Shown: positions 1 to 9,725 of the stretch, piece after piece
Position numbering within the stretch: the first letter of the stretch is position 1
How the letters are laid out: each line of letters opens with the position of its first letter
Source: Vibrio ostreae
GTDB lineage: Bacteria; Pseudomonadota; Gammaproteobacteria; Enterobacterales; Vibrionaceae
Length of the DNA: 64,000 nucleotides
Assembly: GCF_019226825.1 (NCBI RefSeq)
Contig: NZ_CP076643.1
Location: 1,488,001-1,552,000 of the forward strand
Reading direction: 5' to 3'
The notes under the pieces: generated by a model
Seen by the model: the letters and a program-made list of their open reading frames with translations, nothing else
Told to the model about the DNA's origin: nothing
Database searches by the model: none
Position numbers and translations under genes: made by a program

Positions 1-605
1 ATAAAGTATTGTCCGTCCCATCCGGCGTCAAATTCTCTCAGCCCGGTGCGATCCGATTCCGCTTTCGACACTCCGTACAAATGGTTATTGAGCTGACTCG
101 AGTTGTACGAGTAACCGATACTCGGGGTCAGGCCCCAGTTGCCGAAATTGAACGGCATGCGCCACGCAAGTTCACCGTACAAACCATTGTGCCGCCCGGC
201 CACGTCACCACCAAAGGTCGCTTCCCATACACCAGCCAGGGTGCGCAATTGATAACTGACCCCACCAATAGCGGTGGACTTACGTTTGTCCAGCTGGCGG
301 ATCTGCGCATCATCCGAATCTTCCGGCTGTAATGTACGAGGATCATAAGCAAGGCGGAAAATGATATTTTGCTGTGAGCCGCGAGGGAACAGACGGTACC
401 CTGCATTGAAGCCGCGCAAAAACAGGTGTTCGCCTTCATAGCCAATCACAGGGATCACCGTGCGATCCGAGTCTGTGTCCTTATAAACCGCTGGCGAGTA
501 CGCCGCCGCCACCCCTACAGACCACGGAGAAGTGTCGGCTTGAGCTGCTGTAGCCATCAGCAGCGCAGCCGCAGCCACGCTTAACGAAGTAGAGTTTAAT
601 CGCAT
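1..605 (-). CDS. MipA/OmpV family outer-membrane protein (3' end missing)
   Basis: Reading the minus strand from the ATG at 605 gives about 201 codons without a stop before the window edge, so the C-terminus lies outside. The first ~24 residues are a classic Sec signal peptide (Ala-rich core ending ATAAQA). Alternating aromatic/polar stretches such as GYRLFPRG, WRMPFNFGNWGLTPSIGYSY and a late LYGV motif are typical of the MipA/OmpV beta-barrel family; family members run about 250 residues. MipA-type proteins have been linked to scaffolding of murein enzymes and OmpV is a Vibrio outer-membrane antigen; the exact role here is not shown. It is transcribed divergently from prkA. Confidence 0.8.
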   Translation of the reverse strand, partial: MRLNSTSLSVAAAALLMATAAQADTSPWSVGVAAAYSPAVYKDTDSDRTVIPVIGYEGEHLFLRGFNAGYRLFPRGSQQNIIFRLAYDPRTLQPEDSDDAQIRQLDKRKSTAIGGVSYQLRTLAGVWEATFGGDVAGRHNGLYGELAWRMPFNFGNWGLTPSIGYSYNSSQLNNHLYGVSKAESDRTGLREFDAGWDGQYF

Positions 606-738
606 ACTTTGTGAACTCGTTGCATATGTTTAAGAGCTAACGATGATATATCCTGCCCTGTGCAGACACAATCTTTGCCCCGTTTTTTCTCGGTTTTCCG
701 CCCCAGTCCGGTGATTTCTCATCCTGACCGCCCCTTCA

Positions 739-754
739 TGGCACTGCTTTTGCT
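739..754 (+). promoter_or_regulatory. Sigma-54 promoter for prkA-yeaH-spoVR
   Basis: TGGCAC, five bases, TTGCT matches the sigma-54 consensus, with the -24 GG (740-741) and -12 GC (752-753) separated by exactly ten bases. Transcription would start near 765, leaving a leader of roughly 197 bases before prkA. In E. coli yeaGH is known to be RpoN/NtrC-responsive, which fits. I could not identify an enhancer site for the activator. Confidence 0.7.
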
Positions 755-827
755 GAGGATATATCCAGCATAACCATTGAACATTTAGTTCCTATTCATC
801 GTAAAAACATTGTGAGCGTAAGACGTA

Positions 828-849
828 ATTTCAATCACGAAATTGAAAT
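828..849. promoter_or_regulatory. 8-bp inverted repeat in prkA leader
   Basis: ATTTCAAT and ATTGAAAT flank a six-base spacer downstream of the predicted sigma-54 start point and about 110 bases before prkA. It could be a protein-binding site or a weak RNA hairpin. No known operator consensus was recognised. Confidence 0.3.
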
Positions 850-961
850 AAATACATAATCTCTAAGCAAAATCGACAATACCGAACTAGGCTTAAGTTG
901 TTAGGGAATTGTGTTTTTAAGCGGTTGTATGTCACTACGACATTTTTAGAGGGGAATTACT

Positions 962-2896
962 ATGAGTATTTTTGACCACTTTCAGGCACGCTATGAAGCA
1001 GCCAAGGACGAAGAGCTTTCCATTCAGGAATTTCTTGCTCTGTGTAAAGAAGACAAAAGTGCTTACGCCAATGCTGCCGAGCGCTTACTGATGGCCATTG
1101 GCGAACCCAAGCTTGTGGATACGTCCAAAGACTCTCGCCTGAGCCGACTTTTCTCCAACCGGGTCATTTCGCGCTATAAAACGTTCGAAGACTTCTACGG
1201 TATGGAGGAAGCCATTGAACAAATCGTTTCTTATCTGAAACATGCGGCTCAAGGCCTTGAAGAACGCAAACAAATTCTGTACTTACTCGGCCCGGTGGGC
1301 GGCGGTAAGTCATCGCTGGCTGAAAAACTGAAAGCATTAATGCAACAGATGCCGATTTACGTCTTGTCAGTCAACGGTAAACGCAGTCCGGTCAACGACC
1401 ATCCATTTTGTCTGTTCGATGTCAACGAAGACGGCGACCTGCTGCAAAAAGAGTATGGTATCGAAAAACGTTACCTGCGCTCAATTATGTCTCCTTGGGC
1501 GGCTAAGCGCCTGCATGAATTTGGCGGCGACATCACCAAATTTAAAGTGGTCAAAGTACGTCCTTCCATTCTCGACCAGATTGCCGTGGCGAAAACTGAA
1601 CCAGGCGATGAAAATAACCAAGACATCTCATCTCTGGTCGGTAAGGTCGACATTCGTCAACTTGAGCACTTCTCACAAGACGATCCTGATGCCTACAGCT
1701 ACTCAGGGGCGCTGTGTCGTGCCAACCAGGGGTTGATGGAATTCGTCGAGATGTTCAAAGCGCCAATTAAGGTGCTGCACCCGTTACTGACTGCCACACA
1801 GGAAGGTAACTATAACGGTACCGAAGGCCTGTCTGCGCTGCCGTTTGACGGCATGATTCTGGCCCACTCTAATGAATCGGAATGGCAGACTTTCCGCAAC
1901 AACAAGAACAACGAAGCATTTCTCGACCGGGTTTACATTGTGAAAGTGCCATACTGTCTGCGTGTGTCTGAAGAGGTGAAAATTTATCAGAAACTGCTCG
2001 ACCACAGTGAACTGTCCAACGCGCCGTGCGCGCCAAGCACTCTGGATCTGCTCGCCCAATTCAGTGTGCTGTCACGCTTGAAAGCCCCGGAAAATTCGTC
2101 AATCTTCTCGAAGATGAGGGTTTATGACGGTGAAACACTGAAAGACACTGACCCGAAAGCGAAAAGCTATCAGGAATATCGCGATTACGCTGGTGTTGAC
2201 GAAGGGATGTCCGGCCTGTCGACTCGTTTCGCCTTTAAGATCCTGTCGCGCGTGTTCAACTTCGACCAAATCGAAGTGGCCGCAAACCCGGTCCACCTGT
2301 TCTACGTGATTGAACAACAGGTTGAACGCGAACAATTCCCGCAGGAAACCGCCGATCGCTACCTGGAATTTGTGAAAGGTTATCTGGTACCGCGTTATGT
2401 CGAGTTCATTGGTAAAGAGATTCAGACCGCTTATCTTGAGTCTTACTCCGAATACGGTCAGAACATCTTCGACCGCTACGTGACGTATGCTGATTTCTGG
2501 ATTCAGGATCAGGAATACCGTGATCCTGAAACCGGCCAGCTGTTCGACCGCTCAGCCCTGAACAGTGAACTGGAAAAAATTGAAAAAACCGCCGGTATCA
2601 GTAATCCGAAGGATTTCCGTAATGAGATCGTTAACTTCGTATTGCGTGCCCGCGCCAACAACAATGGCCAAAATCCGGTTTGGACCAGTTACGAAAAACT
2701 GCGTACGGTCATCGAGAAGAAAATGTTCTCCAATACAGAAGAGTTACTTCCTGTTATCTCTTTCAATGCGAAAACCTCTTCTGAAGATCAGAAGAAACAC
2801 GACAACTTTGTCGCTCGTATGATGGAGAAAGGCTATACAGAGAAGCAAGTACGCTTGCTGTCTGAGTGGTATTTACGCGTGCGTAAATCCTCTTAA
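962..2896 (+). CDS. prkA: PrkA family serine protein kinase
   Basis: 644-residue cytosolic protein matching YeaG/PrkA throughout. A PrkA AAA+ domain comes first, with a Walker A motif at about residues 110-118 (GPVGGGKSS). The C-terminal half is the PrkA kinase-like region. PrkA proteins phosphorylate serine/threonine substrates and act with YeaH and SpoVR in starvation and stationary-phase survival. The start is supported by the RBS AGGGG just upstream. It leads the conserved prkA-yeaH-spoVR operon and sits behind a sigma-54 promoter. Length equals that of the enterobacterial protein and the frame is intact. Confidence 0.93.
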   Translation: MSIFDHFQARYEAAKDEELSIQEFLALCKEDKSAYANAAERLLMAIGEPKLVDTSKDSRLSRLFSNRVISRYKTFEDFYGMEEAIEQIVSYLKHAAQGLEERKQILYLLGPVGGGKSSLAEKLKALMQQMPIYVLSVNGKRSPVNDHPFCLFDVNEDGDLLQKEYGIEKRYLRSIMSPWAAKRLHEFGGDITKFKVVKVRPSILDQIAVAKTEPGDENNQDISSLVGKVDIRQLEHFSQDDPDAYSYSGALCRANQGLMEFVEMFKAPIKVLHPLLTATQEGNYNGTEGLSALPFDGMILAHSNESEWQTFRNNKNNEAFLDRVYIVKVPYCLRVSEEVKIYQKLLDHSELSNAPCAPSTLDLLAQFSVLSRLKAPENSSIFSKMRVYDGETLKDTDPKAKSYQEYRDYAGVDEGMSGLSTRFAFKILSRVFNFDQIEVAANPVHLFYVIEQQVEREQFPQETADRYLEFVKGYLVPRYVEFIGKEIQTAYLESYSEYGQNIFDRYVTYADFWIQDQEYRDPETGQLFDRSALNSELEKIEKTAGISNPKDFRNEIVNFVLRARANNNGQNPVWTSYEKLRTVIEKKMFSNTEELLPVISFNAKTSSEDQKKHDNFVARMMEKGYTEKQVRLLSEWYLRVRKSS

Positions 2897-2919
2897 CAGC
2901 TAGCCACCCCTGAGCAAAA

Positions 2920-2989
2920 AGGTGACGGCGCCCCAAGCGCCTCACCTGACTCCGGTCAGATGAGGGTGACGGCACAACCGTCCCTCATC
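2920..2989 (+). other. Hairpin cluster in prkA-yeaH intercistronic region
   Basis: Three consecutive stems lie in the 167-base prkA-yeaH spacer. The first pairs AGGTGA(C)GGCGC with GCGCCTCACCT (2920-2947), the second is a 5-bp stem (2946-2959), and the third pairs GATGAGGG with CCCTCATC (2959-2989) with an inner ACGG/CCGT extension. None is followed by a U tract, so they look like mRNA stability or processing elements, not terminators. Confidence 0.55.
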
Positions 2990-3063
2990 CATGAGTTCAG
3001 GGAATGCCCCAGGCGGTAGGAGCAAGTGATTGCTCACTGAGGGATGTTTACAGGGAGAATCTC

Positions 3064-4333
3064 ATGGCGCAGTTTATCGATAGAAGGTTGAACGGTAAGA
3101 ACAAGAGCGCAGTCAACAGACAGCGCTTCTTACGCCGTTACAAGGAGCAGATTAAGGAATCGGTTGCCGATGCCGTTAATCGTCGCTCAATCACCAATAC
3201 CGAAACCGGTGAAGATGTCTCGATTCCGAACCGTGACATCAAAGAGCCCTCTTTCCATCAAGGCAAAGGCGGGCACAGAGAACGCGTTCACCCCGGCAAT
3301 GACCAGTTCACCCGCGGTGACAAAATTGAACGGCCAAAAAGTGGCCAGGGAGGCGGTTCGGGTGAAGGTGAAGCCAGCCCGGACGGCGAAGGTCAGGACG
3401 ATTTTGTATTTCAGATTTCCAAAGATGAGTATCTCGATATTCTGTTTGAAGATCTGGAACTGCCTAACCTGGAAAAAAAACCAACTCAACAAGATTACCG
3501 AGTGGAAAAATCATCGCTCAGGTTTCCAGACAGCAGGTGTGCCTGCCAATATCGCTATCGTGCGGTCACTGCAGCAATCGCTGGCCCGTCGTACTGCGAT
3601 GACGGCGGGCAAACGCCGTTTGATGCGTGAACTTGAACTTGAGCTGGATCGCATTCAAAACAGTGAACCGGCACAGTTACTCGAAGAGCGTCGCATCAGG
3701 CAGGAGATCGAGGATCTGCGCAAAAAAATCGACAGTGTCCCGTTCATTGACACCTTCGACTTGCGCTTTAAGAACTATGAGAAACGCCCGGTACCCTCTA
3801 GCCAGGCAGTGATGTTCTGTCTAATGGACGTTTCCGGCTCAATGGATCAGGCGACCAAAGATATCGCCAAACGTTTTTATGTTTTGCTCTATCTGTTCCT
3901 GACCAGAACCTATGAAAACGTGGAAGTGGTGTTTATTCGCCACCACACCCAAGCAAAAGAAGTCGATGAACACGAGTTTTTCTACTCGCAGGAAACCGGC
4001 GGTACCATAGTCTCCAGCGCACTGAAACTGATGGATGAAATCATCCGGGAACGCTATCCGCTTGGTGAATGGAACATCTATGGCGCACAGGCCTCGGACG
4101 GCGATAACTGGGCCGATGACTCGCCGCGCTGTAAAGAGCTGCTGACCAATAAGCTGTTACCGTGTTGTCAGTATTACGCTTACATCGAGATCACGCGTCG
4201 TTCACATCAGACACTTTGGCACGAGTACGAAAAACTCCAGCCTTCATTTGGTAATTTTGCCATGAAAAATATCCGCAGTGTGGAAGACATTTTCCCTGTG
4301 TTCAGAGAATTGTTCCACAAGGAAACGGCATAA
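3064..4333 (+). pseudogene. yeaH: YeaH/YhbH family protein, frameshifted at an A8 run
   Basis: The product starts at the ATG at 3064 (RBS AGGGAGA) and matches YeaH: N-terminal [11 protein letters not shown], then [25 protein letters not shown]. The frame breaks at eight adenines (3473-3480) and the rest of the protein continues in the next frame, including the VWA-like [13 protein letters not shown] motif with its MIDAS-type DxSxS. Removing one A joins both parts into 422 residues, the expected family length (E. coli has 427). YeaH acts with PrkA and SpoVR; its molecular role is poorly known. The break is probably a homopolymer overcall, but a real mutation or slippage on A8 is possible. Confidence 0.85.
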
Positions 4334-4345
4334 GGGGGAGCGCAT

Positions 4346-5893
4346 ATGACGACGAAAACCAAAGCCGCGCCGAAGCGTAAGCCAAAAAGTAAGCTGCTGC
4401 CGGATGGTCCGGACTGGACCTTCGACCTGCTGGAGCGTTACCACACCGAAATTAAACGGGTGGCAGAACATTACCGGTTAGACACCTATCAGAACCAGAT
4501 TGAGGTGATCACCTCTGAGCAAATGATGGATGCCTACTCGAGCATTGGTATGCCGATTAACTATAACCACTGGTCATTCGGTAAAAAGTTCATCCAGACC
4601 GAGCAAAACTACAAACATGGCCAGATGGGTCTGGCTTATGAGATCGTAATTAACTCCGATCCGTGTATTGCCTATTTAATGGAGGAAAATACGGTCACCA
4701 TGCAGGCACTGGTTATGGCCCACGCCTGTTATGGTCATAATTCGTTTTTCAAAGGGAACTACCTATTCCAGACCTGGACCGATGCCAGTTCGATCATCGA
4801 CTATCTACTGTTCGCGAAAAATTACATCGCCGAATGTGAAGAGAAGTACGGTGTCGCGGACGTAGAAAAACTGCTCGACTCCTGTCATGCGCTGATGAAT
4901 TACGGTGTCGACCGTTACAAACGTCCGGAAAAGATCTCGATAGCGGAAGAAAAAGCGCGTCAGGAAGAGCGTGAGGCCTATCTGCAATCCCAGGTTAACG
5001 CCTTGTGGCGCACCGTGCCGAAAAAGGCCCAGGAAGAAGAAGTCCAGCGCCACTTCCCGAGTGAACCGCAGGAAAACATTCTCTATTTTGTCGAGAAGCA
5101 TGCACCGCTACTCGAGCCCTGGCAGCGCGAAATCGTGCGCATCGTGCGTAAAGTCAGCCAGTATTTCTATCCTCAGAAACAGACTCAGGTAATGAACGAA
5201 GGTTGGGCGACCTTCTGGCATTATACCATCCTCAACCATATGTACGACGAAGGCTTGGTTTCAGATAAGTTTATTCTGGAGTTTCTGCACAGCCACACCA
5301 GTGTGGTGGCGCAGCCGCCTTATAACAGCCCTTACTACAGCGGTATCAACCCTTATGCACTGGGTTTTGCTATGTTCCGCGACATCCGCCGCATCTGTGA
5401 AGAGCCCACTGATGAAGACCGGGAATGGTTTCCTGATCTGGCCGGCAGTGACTGGCTGGACGCCGTGCACTTTGCGATGCATAACTTCAAAGATGAAAGC
5501 TTTATCAGTCAGTACTTATCACCCAAACTGATCCGCGATTTTAAACTGTTTGCGATCAGCGATGATGACCATAAAAACTTTATCGAGGTGAGTGCCATCC
5601 ACGATGACCTGGGCTATCGCCAGATCCGAGAAAAACTGGCGTCCCAATACAATCTCAGTAACTTAGAACCAAACATTCAAGTCTACAACGTGGATGTCAG
5701 AGGTGACCGTTCGCTCACGCTGCAATACATTCCACAAGATAGAATTCCTTTAGATCCAAGCTACGAGGAGGTGCTGAAACATATGCACCGTCTATGGGGT
5801 TTTGAAGTCAAACTAGAGGAGGTCAAAGAAACAGGAAGACGAGAGATCCTCTCAACCTGCCCAAAGAAGAATGATCACGACAGTAACGTCTGA
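4346..5893 (+). CDS. spoVR: SpoVR family protein
   Basis: 515 residues, matching the SpoVR/YcgB family (named for a Bacillus spore cortex gene but widespread in non-sporulators). The recognisable core includes WSFGK, GQMGLAYEIVIN, MAHACYGHNSFFK and the NEGWATFWHY segment, whose conserved His/Glu residues suggest a metal-binding or hydrolase-like fold. The ATG follows the strong RBS AAGGGGGAG, 12 bases after yeaH ends. It is the third gene of the stress operon and is followed by a terminator at 5935. Biochemical function is unknown. Confidence 0.9.
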   Translation: MTTKTKAAPKRKPKSKLLPDGPDWTFDLLERYHTEIKRVAEHYRLDTYQNQIEVITSEQMMDAYSSIGMPINYNHWSFGKKFIQTEQNYKHGQMGLAYEIVINSDPCIAYLMEENTVTMQALVMAHACYGHNSFFKGNYLFQTWTDASSIIDYLLFAKNYIAECEEKYGVADVEKLLDSCHALMNYGVDRYKRPEKISIAEEKARQEEREAYLQSQVNALWRTVPKKAQEEEVQRHFPSEPQENILYFVEKHAPLLEPWQREIVRIVRKVSQYFYPQKQTQVMNEGWATFWHYTILNHMYDEGLVSDKFILEFLHSHTSVVAQPPYNSPYYSGINPYALGFAMFRDIRRICEEPTDEDREWFPDLAGSDWLDAVHFAMHNFKDESFISQYLSPKLIRDFKLFAISDDDHKNFIEVSAIHDDLGYRQIREKLASQYNLSNLEPNIQVYNVDVRGDRSLTLQYIPQDRIPLDPSYEEVLKHMHRLWGFEVKLEEVKETGRREILSTCPKKNDHDSNV

Positions 5894-5934
5894 TCTGGGC
5901 AAAAAACACAACATCTAACACTCACTTTAATAAC

Positions 5935-5958
5935 AAAGCCCCAGGATTCTGGGGCTTT
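5935..5958. terminator. Terminator between spoVR and kdsB
   Basis: AAAGCCCCA pairs with TGGGGCTTT around a six-base loop between two convergent genes. A-rich and T-rich flanks on both sides let it work for both strands. Confidence 0.8.
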
Positions 5959-6005
5959 GCATTTATTAGGTCGAGTTGTCAGGTAACCATGCCGTCAAAG
6001 ACCGT

Positions 6006-6752
6006 TCAACCAGCAACTATCTTGCGTACTGCGGCCAAATCTTCCGGAGTATCGACCCCCGCCGGAGGGGCTTCCAGGGCCACGGCTACGTGAATCTTTT
6101 CGCCGTACCAGAGAACCCGCAACTGCTCGAGGCTTTCGATTTTTTCCAGCTGACTCGGCTGCCAGTTTATATAGGTATTAATGAAGCCTGCACGGTAAGC
6201 ATAGATACCAATATGGCGCATCAGCGGTTGCACAATGTTCTTGTCCTGAGCGAAATTATCGCGATCCCAGGGAATCGTGGCACGGCTGAAGTACAGCGCA
6301 TAGCCATCCTTGTCAGTGACAACTTTAACCGCGTTTGGATTAAACACTTCTTCCGCATCGCTGATTTCCACGGCCAGCGTGGCCATTGGCGCGCTGCTGG
6401 CAGCCAGATTATCCGCGACCTGGCGCACAATGCTCGGCGGGATCAGTGGCTCGTCACCCTGCACATTAACAATGATGTGATCATCTTCGATGCCCATCAG
6501 TTGCACCACTTCTGCCAGGCGCTCAGTGCCTGACTGATGGTCAGCCGAGGTCATGCACACCGTACCACCAAACGCTTCAACGGCACTTTTCACCCGCTCA
6601 TCATCTGTTGCGACGATGACACGTTCCGCACCAGCTTGCATTGCCTGTTCGTAAACCCACTGCACCATCGGCTTACCACCAATGTCCGCCAGTGGTTTAC
6701 CCGGCAAACGGGTTGACTGGTAACGAGACGGAATAACGACCGTAAAAGACAT
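6006..6752 (-). CDS. kdsB: CMP-KDO synthetase (3-deoxy-manno-octulosonate cytidylyltransferase)
   Basis: 248 residues, the same length as E. coli KdsB. It activates KDO with CTP for transfer to lipid A in the cytoplasm. The N-terminal nucleotide-binding signature [17 protein letters not shown] (residues 4-20) and [10 protein letters not shown] are diagnostic. Its start overlaps the stop of ycaR by one base (TAATG), so the two are probably translationally coupled. It is the last gene of comEC-msbA-lpxK-ycaR-kdsB, all but comEC serving LPS core/lipid A assembly. Confidence 0.96.
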   Translation of the reverse strand: MSFTVVIPSRYQSTRLPGKPLADIGGKPMVQWVYEQAMQAGAERVIVATDDERVKSAVEAFGGTVCMTSADHQSGTERLAEVVQLMGIEDDHIIVNVQGDEPLIPPSIVRQVADNLAASSAPMATLAVEISDAEEVFNPNAVKVVTDKDGYALYFSRATIPWDRDNFAQDKNIVQPLMRHIGIYAYRAGFINTYINWQPSQLEKIESLEQLRVLWYGEKIHVAVALEAPPAGVDTPEDLAAVRKIVAG

Positions 6753-6931
6753 TAGCGTCCCTCATCCATCGACATGGTACGCGCTTCAGTTTCAAGCAGG
6801 ACCGGGATGCCCTCTTTGATTGGATAAGCCAGGCGGTCTAATTTGCAAATCAGTTCCTGATTATCTTTGTCGTAAGTCAGTTTGCCTTTACATACCGGGC
6901 AAGCGACAATCTCAAGCAGACGGTGATCCAT
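6752..6931 (-). CDS. ycaR: Trm112-like zinc-ribbon protein YcaR
   Basis: A 59-residue product starting [18 protein letters not shown] and containing [12 protein letters not shown], nearly identical in layout to E. coli YcaR (UPF0434/Trm112 family). The CPVC knuckle is present; a second metal-binding pair is reduced to the Cys in LICKLD. Its ATG lies inside the 3' end of lpxK (20-base overlap) and its stop shares a base with the kdsB start. Its role is unknown; Trm112 proteins elsewhere are methyltransferase partners, but here the setting suggests LPS synthesis. Confidence 0.9.
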   Translation of the reverse strand: MDHRLLEIVACPVCKGKLTYDKDNQELICKLDRLAYPIKEGIPVLLETEARTMSMDEGR

Positions 6932-7919
6932 ACTGTTCCATTACCTCTTTAATAGTTTCCACAATGCACTGTTCATCTTCGGCGGCAATCTGCGCAGATA
7001 CCGGTAGATACCACCAGTTATCCTGGGCAAAGCCGGTGCATTTCACGGCATCTTTTTCTGTCATTATGACGTTGTCTCCGCGCATGGCGAGCGCCTTCAG
7101 CTCGGAGACATCAAAATTCTTATGGTCGGCAAAACTGTGCGTGACTACAGGCGTCGCGCCCAGTTGCTGCAGGGTGTTAAAAAATCGTGGTGGATGACCG
7201 ATACCGGCCCAGGCCACTACGTTACCCAACTCACTCACCGGCAACTGCTGTTTGGTCACCAGATTGACGGCTAAATCTGCCTGCAGTGTCATGGCAATTT
7301 CGCCATCCTGCGCTTCACCGCCATTGGTGATGATAAAATCCACTTCTTTCAGGCGTCGCAAGGATTCGCGCAGTGGTCCCAGAGGGATCATCTGTTCATT
7401 GCCAAACCGGCGTACGCCATCCACAACCACAAATTCGATATCACGTTCCAGGGCATAATGTTGCAGCCCGTCATCGGTCACCACTATATCCACACCCTGG
7501 GCCAACAAGGTTTTCACCGCGTTGGCCCGCACCGGATCGACGGCAACCGGCACTCCGGTACGCTGCTGAATCAGTTTCGGTTCATCACCGCAGTGCGCAG
7601 TCGGCGTCGTGTTCTGTACCAGCAATGGATAACGCGGTGCTTTGGCACCATAACCGCGTGATACCACACCCGGCTTATAGCCTAACTTTTGCAACGTCTC
7701 CACCAGCCAGATCACAACCGGTGTTTTACCGTTACCACCCGCGGTGATATTACCCACCACAATCACAGGAATCGGCGCGTGATAACGCTTTTTCTTTCCC
7801 GATTCAAAGTCGCGACGGCGTGAGCGGCTTATCATGCCGAACACCCGACTCAGTGGCCACAACAGGGGCCACAATACATATCGCATCGGATGTTGGTGAA
7901 ACCAAATTTTCTCGATCAT
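6912..7919 (-). CDS. lpxK: Tetraacyldisaccharide 4'-kinase
   Basis: 335 residues. LpxK phosphorylates the 4' position of the lipid A disaccharide at the inner face of the inner membrane. The N-terminal hydrophobic anchor ([16 protein letters not shown]) is followed by a P-loop, [13 protein letters not shown] at about residues 56-68, with SRGYGAK after it. It sits between msbA and ycaR, the usual order, and overlaps ycaR by 20 bases. No anomalies. Confidence 0.95.
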   Translation of the reverse strand: MIEKIWFHQHPMRYVLWPLLWPLSRVFGMISRSRRRDFESGKKKRYHAPIPVIVVGNITAGGNGKTPVVIWLVETLQKLGYKPGVVSRGYGAKAPRYPLLVQNTTPTAHCGDEPKLIQQRTGVPVAVDPVRANAVKTLLAQGVDIVVTDDGLQHYALERDIEFVVVDGVRRFGNEQMIPLGPLRESLRRLKEVDFIITNGGEAQDGEIAMTLQADLAVNLVTKQQLPVSELGNVVAWAGIGHPPRFFNTLQQLGATPVVTHSFADHKNFDVSELKALAMRGDNVIMTEKDAVKCTGFAQDNWWYLPVSAQIAAEDEQCIVETIKEVMEQYGSPSA

Positions 7920-7940
7920 GCTCTGTTCACCAGCCAGCGC

Positions 7941-9692
7941 TTAGCCTTCACCAAACTGGATACGGTGCAGTTGTGCATAAGCGCCGTCTTGTTGCAATAA
8001 CTCGGCGTGTTTACCACGTTCAATAATTTCACCTTCATCCACAACCAGAATTTCATCTGCTTGTTCGATAGTAGACAAACGGTGCGCAATAACCAGCACA
8101 GTTTTGTTCTTCTGCAGTTCATCCAGCGCCGCCTGAATCGCACGTTCTGATTCAGTATCCAGCGCAGACGTCGCCTCATCCAGAATCAGTACCGGCGCAT
8201 CACGCAGTAAGGCACGGGCAATTGCAATACGCTGACGCTGGCCACCGGACAAGCTGGCCCCGTTCTCACCAATCATAGTGTCCAGACCATCGGCCATGTT
8301 ATCGATAAAGTCCATCGCATGCGCCAGACGCGCCGCCGCTTCAATCTGCTCGCGACTGTATTCACCTTCCGCTGCATAAGCAATGTTATTGGCAATGGTG
8401 TCATTGAACAGATGGACATTTTGCGAAACCAGCGCGAAGTGCTGACGCAGATTAGTCAGTTTATAATCGCGTACATCGTGCCCATCGAGCTCAATGGAGC
8501 CAGAATCGACATCATAAAAACGGGTAAACAGGTTCGCTATGGTTGATTTACCCGATCCCGAACGCCCCACCAGAGCCACGGTTTTGCCTTGCGGAATATG
8601 GAAACTCACGTGCGATAAAGCCGGCTTTTCTTTACCCTGGTAGGTAAACGTCACATCGTTCACCGCAATGTCACCACGCGCTTTTTCAGTGTGGAAAGAG
8701 CCGTTGTCACGTTCTGTCTCCAGCGCCATCAGGTCAAACAGCGTCGAGCTTGCCGCCATACCGCGCTGGAAATCTGAAGTAACGTTGGTCAGTGCTTTTA
8801 GTGGACGCATCAAGCCAAACATCGCCGAGAAAATCACGGTAAAGGTGCCCGGAGTCAGTTGGTCACGAATCGAGTCGAAACTTGCCAGATAAAGCACCGC
8901 AACCAGCGCCATCGACGCGATCATCTGAATCACAGGGTTGGCGATGGCCTGGGCAGAAACCAGCTTCATCGTTTGCTGACGCATCTTATTGCTGACCGCT
9001 TCAAACCGTTTGCGCTCAACATCCTGACCACCATAGCTCAGCACCACTTTATGGCCTTTGAGCATCTGCTCAGCCGATGCCGTGACGTGGCCCATGGTGG
9101 TCTGCATGTTTTTCGAGATCTTACGAAAACGTTTCGAGACCACACGGATGCCGACCGCAACCAGAGGAGCCACCACCAGCAGGACCAGCGATAACTCCCA
9201 GCTGTTCCAGAACATCAGTACTAACAAGCCGACAATACTGGCACCTTCACGCACAATACTGACCAGCGCTTTACTGGTTGCTCCTGCAACCTGTTCAGTG
9301 TCGTAAGTAATGCGCGACAGCAGACCGCCCGTCGATTCACGGTCAAAAAAGCTGACCGGCATGTGCATAAACTGATTAAAAATCCGGCGACGCATCAGCA
9401 TCACCACGTTGCCTGACACCCAGCTCAGACAGTAGGACGAGACAAAACCACTCATACCGCGCACAAACATCAGGCCGAGAATAATAAATGGCAGAGTCTT
9501 AAGAAAGTTGGACTCACTGTTGCCAAAACCTTCGTCCAGCAGAGGCTTCAGCAGGGAAATCATATAAGTATCAGAGACCGCATTAACAACCAGTGCGATA
9601 ACAGCAACCACGAGCCCTGACTTGTACAGGCGAATGTAGGTCCACAAACGTTTAAAGGTTTGCCAGGTTGTTTCGTCAGAATTCAGTGACAT
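7941..9692 (-). CDS. msbA: Lipid A export ABC transporter MsbA
   Basis: 583 residues, a half-transporter with six membrane segments in the first ~310 residues and an ATPase domain after. The Walker A motif GRSGSGKST, signature LSGGQRQR and Walker [13 protein letters not shown] are all intact. It flips core-lipid A across the inner membrane. It lies 21 bases upstream of lpxK, its conserved partner. Length agrees with E. coli MsbA (582). Confidence 0.96.
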   Translation of the reverse strand: MSLNSDETTWQTFKRLWTYIRLYKSGLVVAVIALVVNAVSDTYMISLLKPLLDEGFGNSESNFLKTLPFIILGLMFVRGMSGFVSSYCLSWVSGNVVMLMRRRIFNQFMHMPVSFFDRESTGGLLSRITYDTEQVAGATSKALVSIVREGASIVGLLVLMFWNSWELSLVLLVVAPLVAVGIRVVSKRFRKISKNMQTTMGHVTASAEQMLKGHKVVLSYGGQDVERKRFEAVSNKMRQQTMKLVSAQAIANPVIQMIASMALVAVLYLASFDSIRDQLTPGTFTVIFSAMFGLMRPLKALTNVTSDFQRGMAASSTLFDLMALETERDNGSFHTEKARGDIAVNDVTFTYQGKEKPALSHVSFHIPQGKTVALVGRSGSGKSTIANLFTRFYDVDSGSIELDGHDVRDYKLTNLRQHFALVSQNVHLFNDTIANNIAYAAEGEYSREQIEAAARLAHAMDFIDNMADGLDTMIGENGASLSGGQRQRIAIARALLRDAPVLILDEATSALDTESERAIQAALDELQKNKTVLVIAHRLSTIEQADEILVVDEGEIIERGKHAELLQQDGAYAQLHRIQFGEG

Positions 9693-9725
9693 AGATAGGC
9701 TTTATTTTGATGACAATATTGGCGC

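Larger units (their letters stand above)
606..961. other. Intergenic region between ompV-like gene and prkA
   Basis: This 356-base gap carries the promoters of two divergent genes. It holds a perfect sigma-54 -24/-12 element (739-754) pointing at prkA, an AT-rich leader of about 200 bases, and an 8-bp inverted repeat (ATTTCAAT at 828-835, ATTGAAAT at 842-849) that could be an operator. No ORF in it looks like a gene. Confidence 0.6.

Noticed and set aside
9..445. Two ORFs on opposite strands of 105-107 codons at the window start
   Set aside because: They are shadows of the truncated minus-strand OmpV-like gene, which reads continuously with a signal peptide in another frame.
5976..6533. 185-codon plus-strand ORF antisense to kdsB
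   Set aside because: kdsB is full length with all motifs; the antisense frame has no RBS and no recognisable motif.
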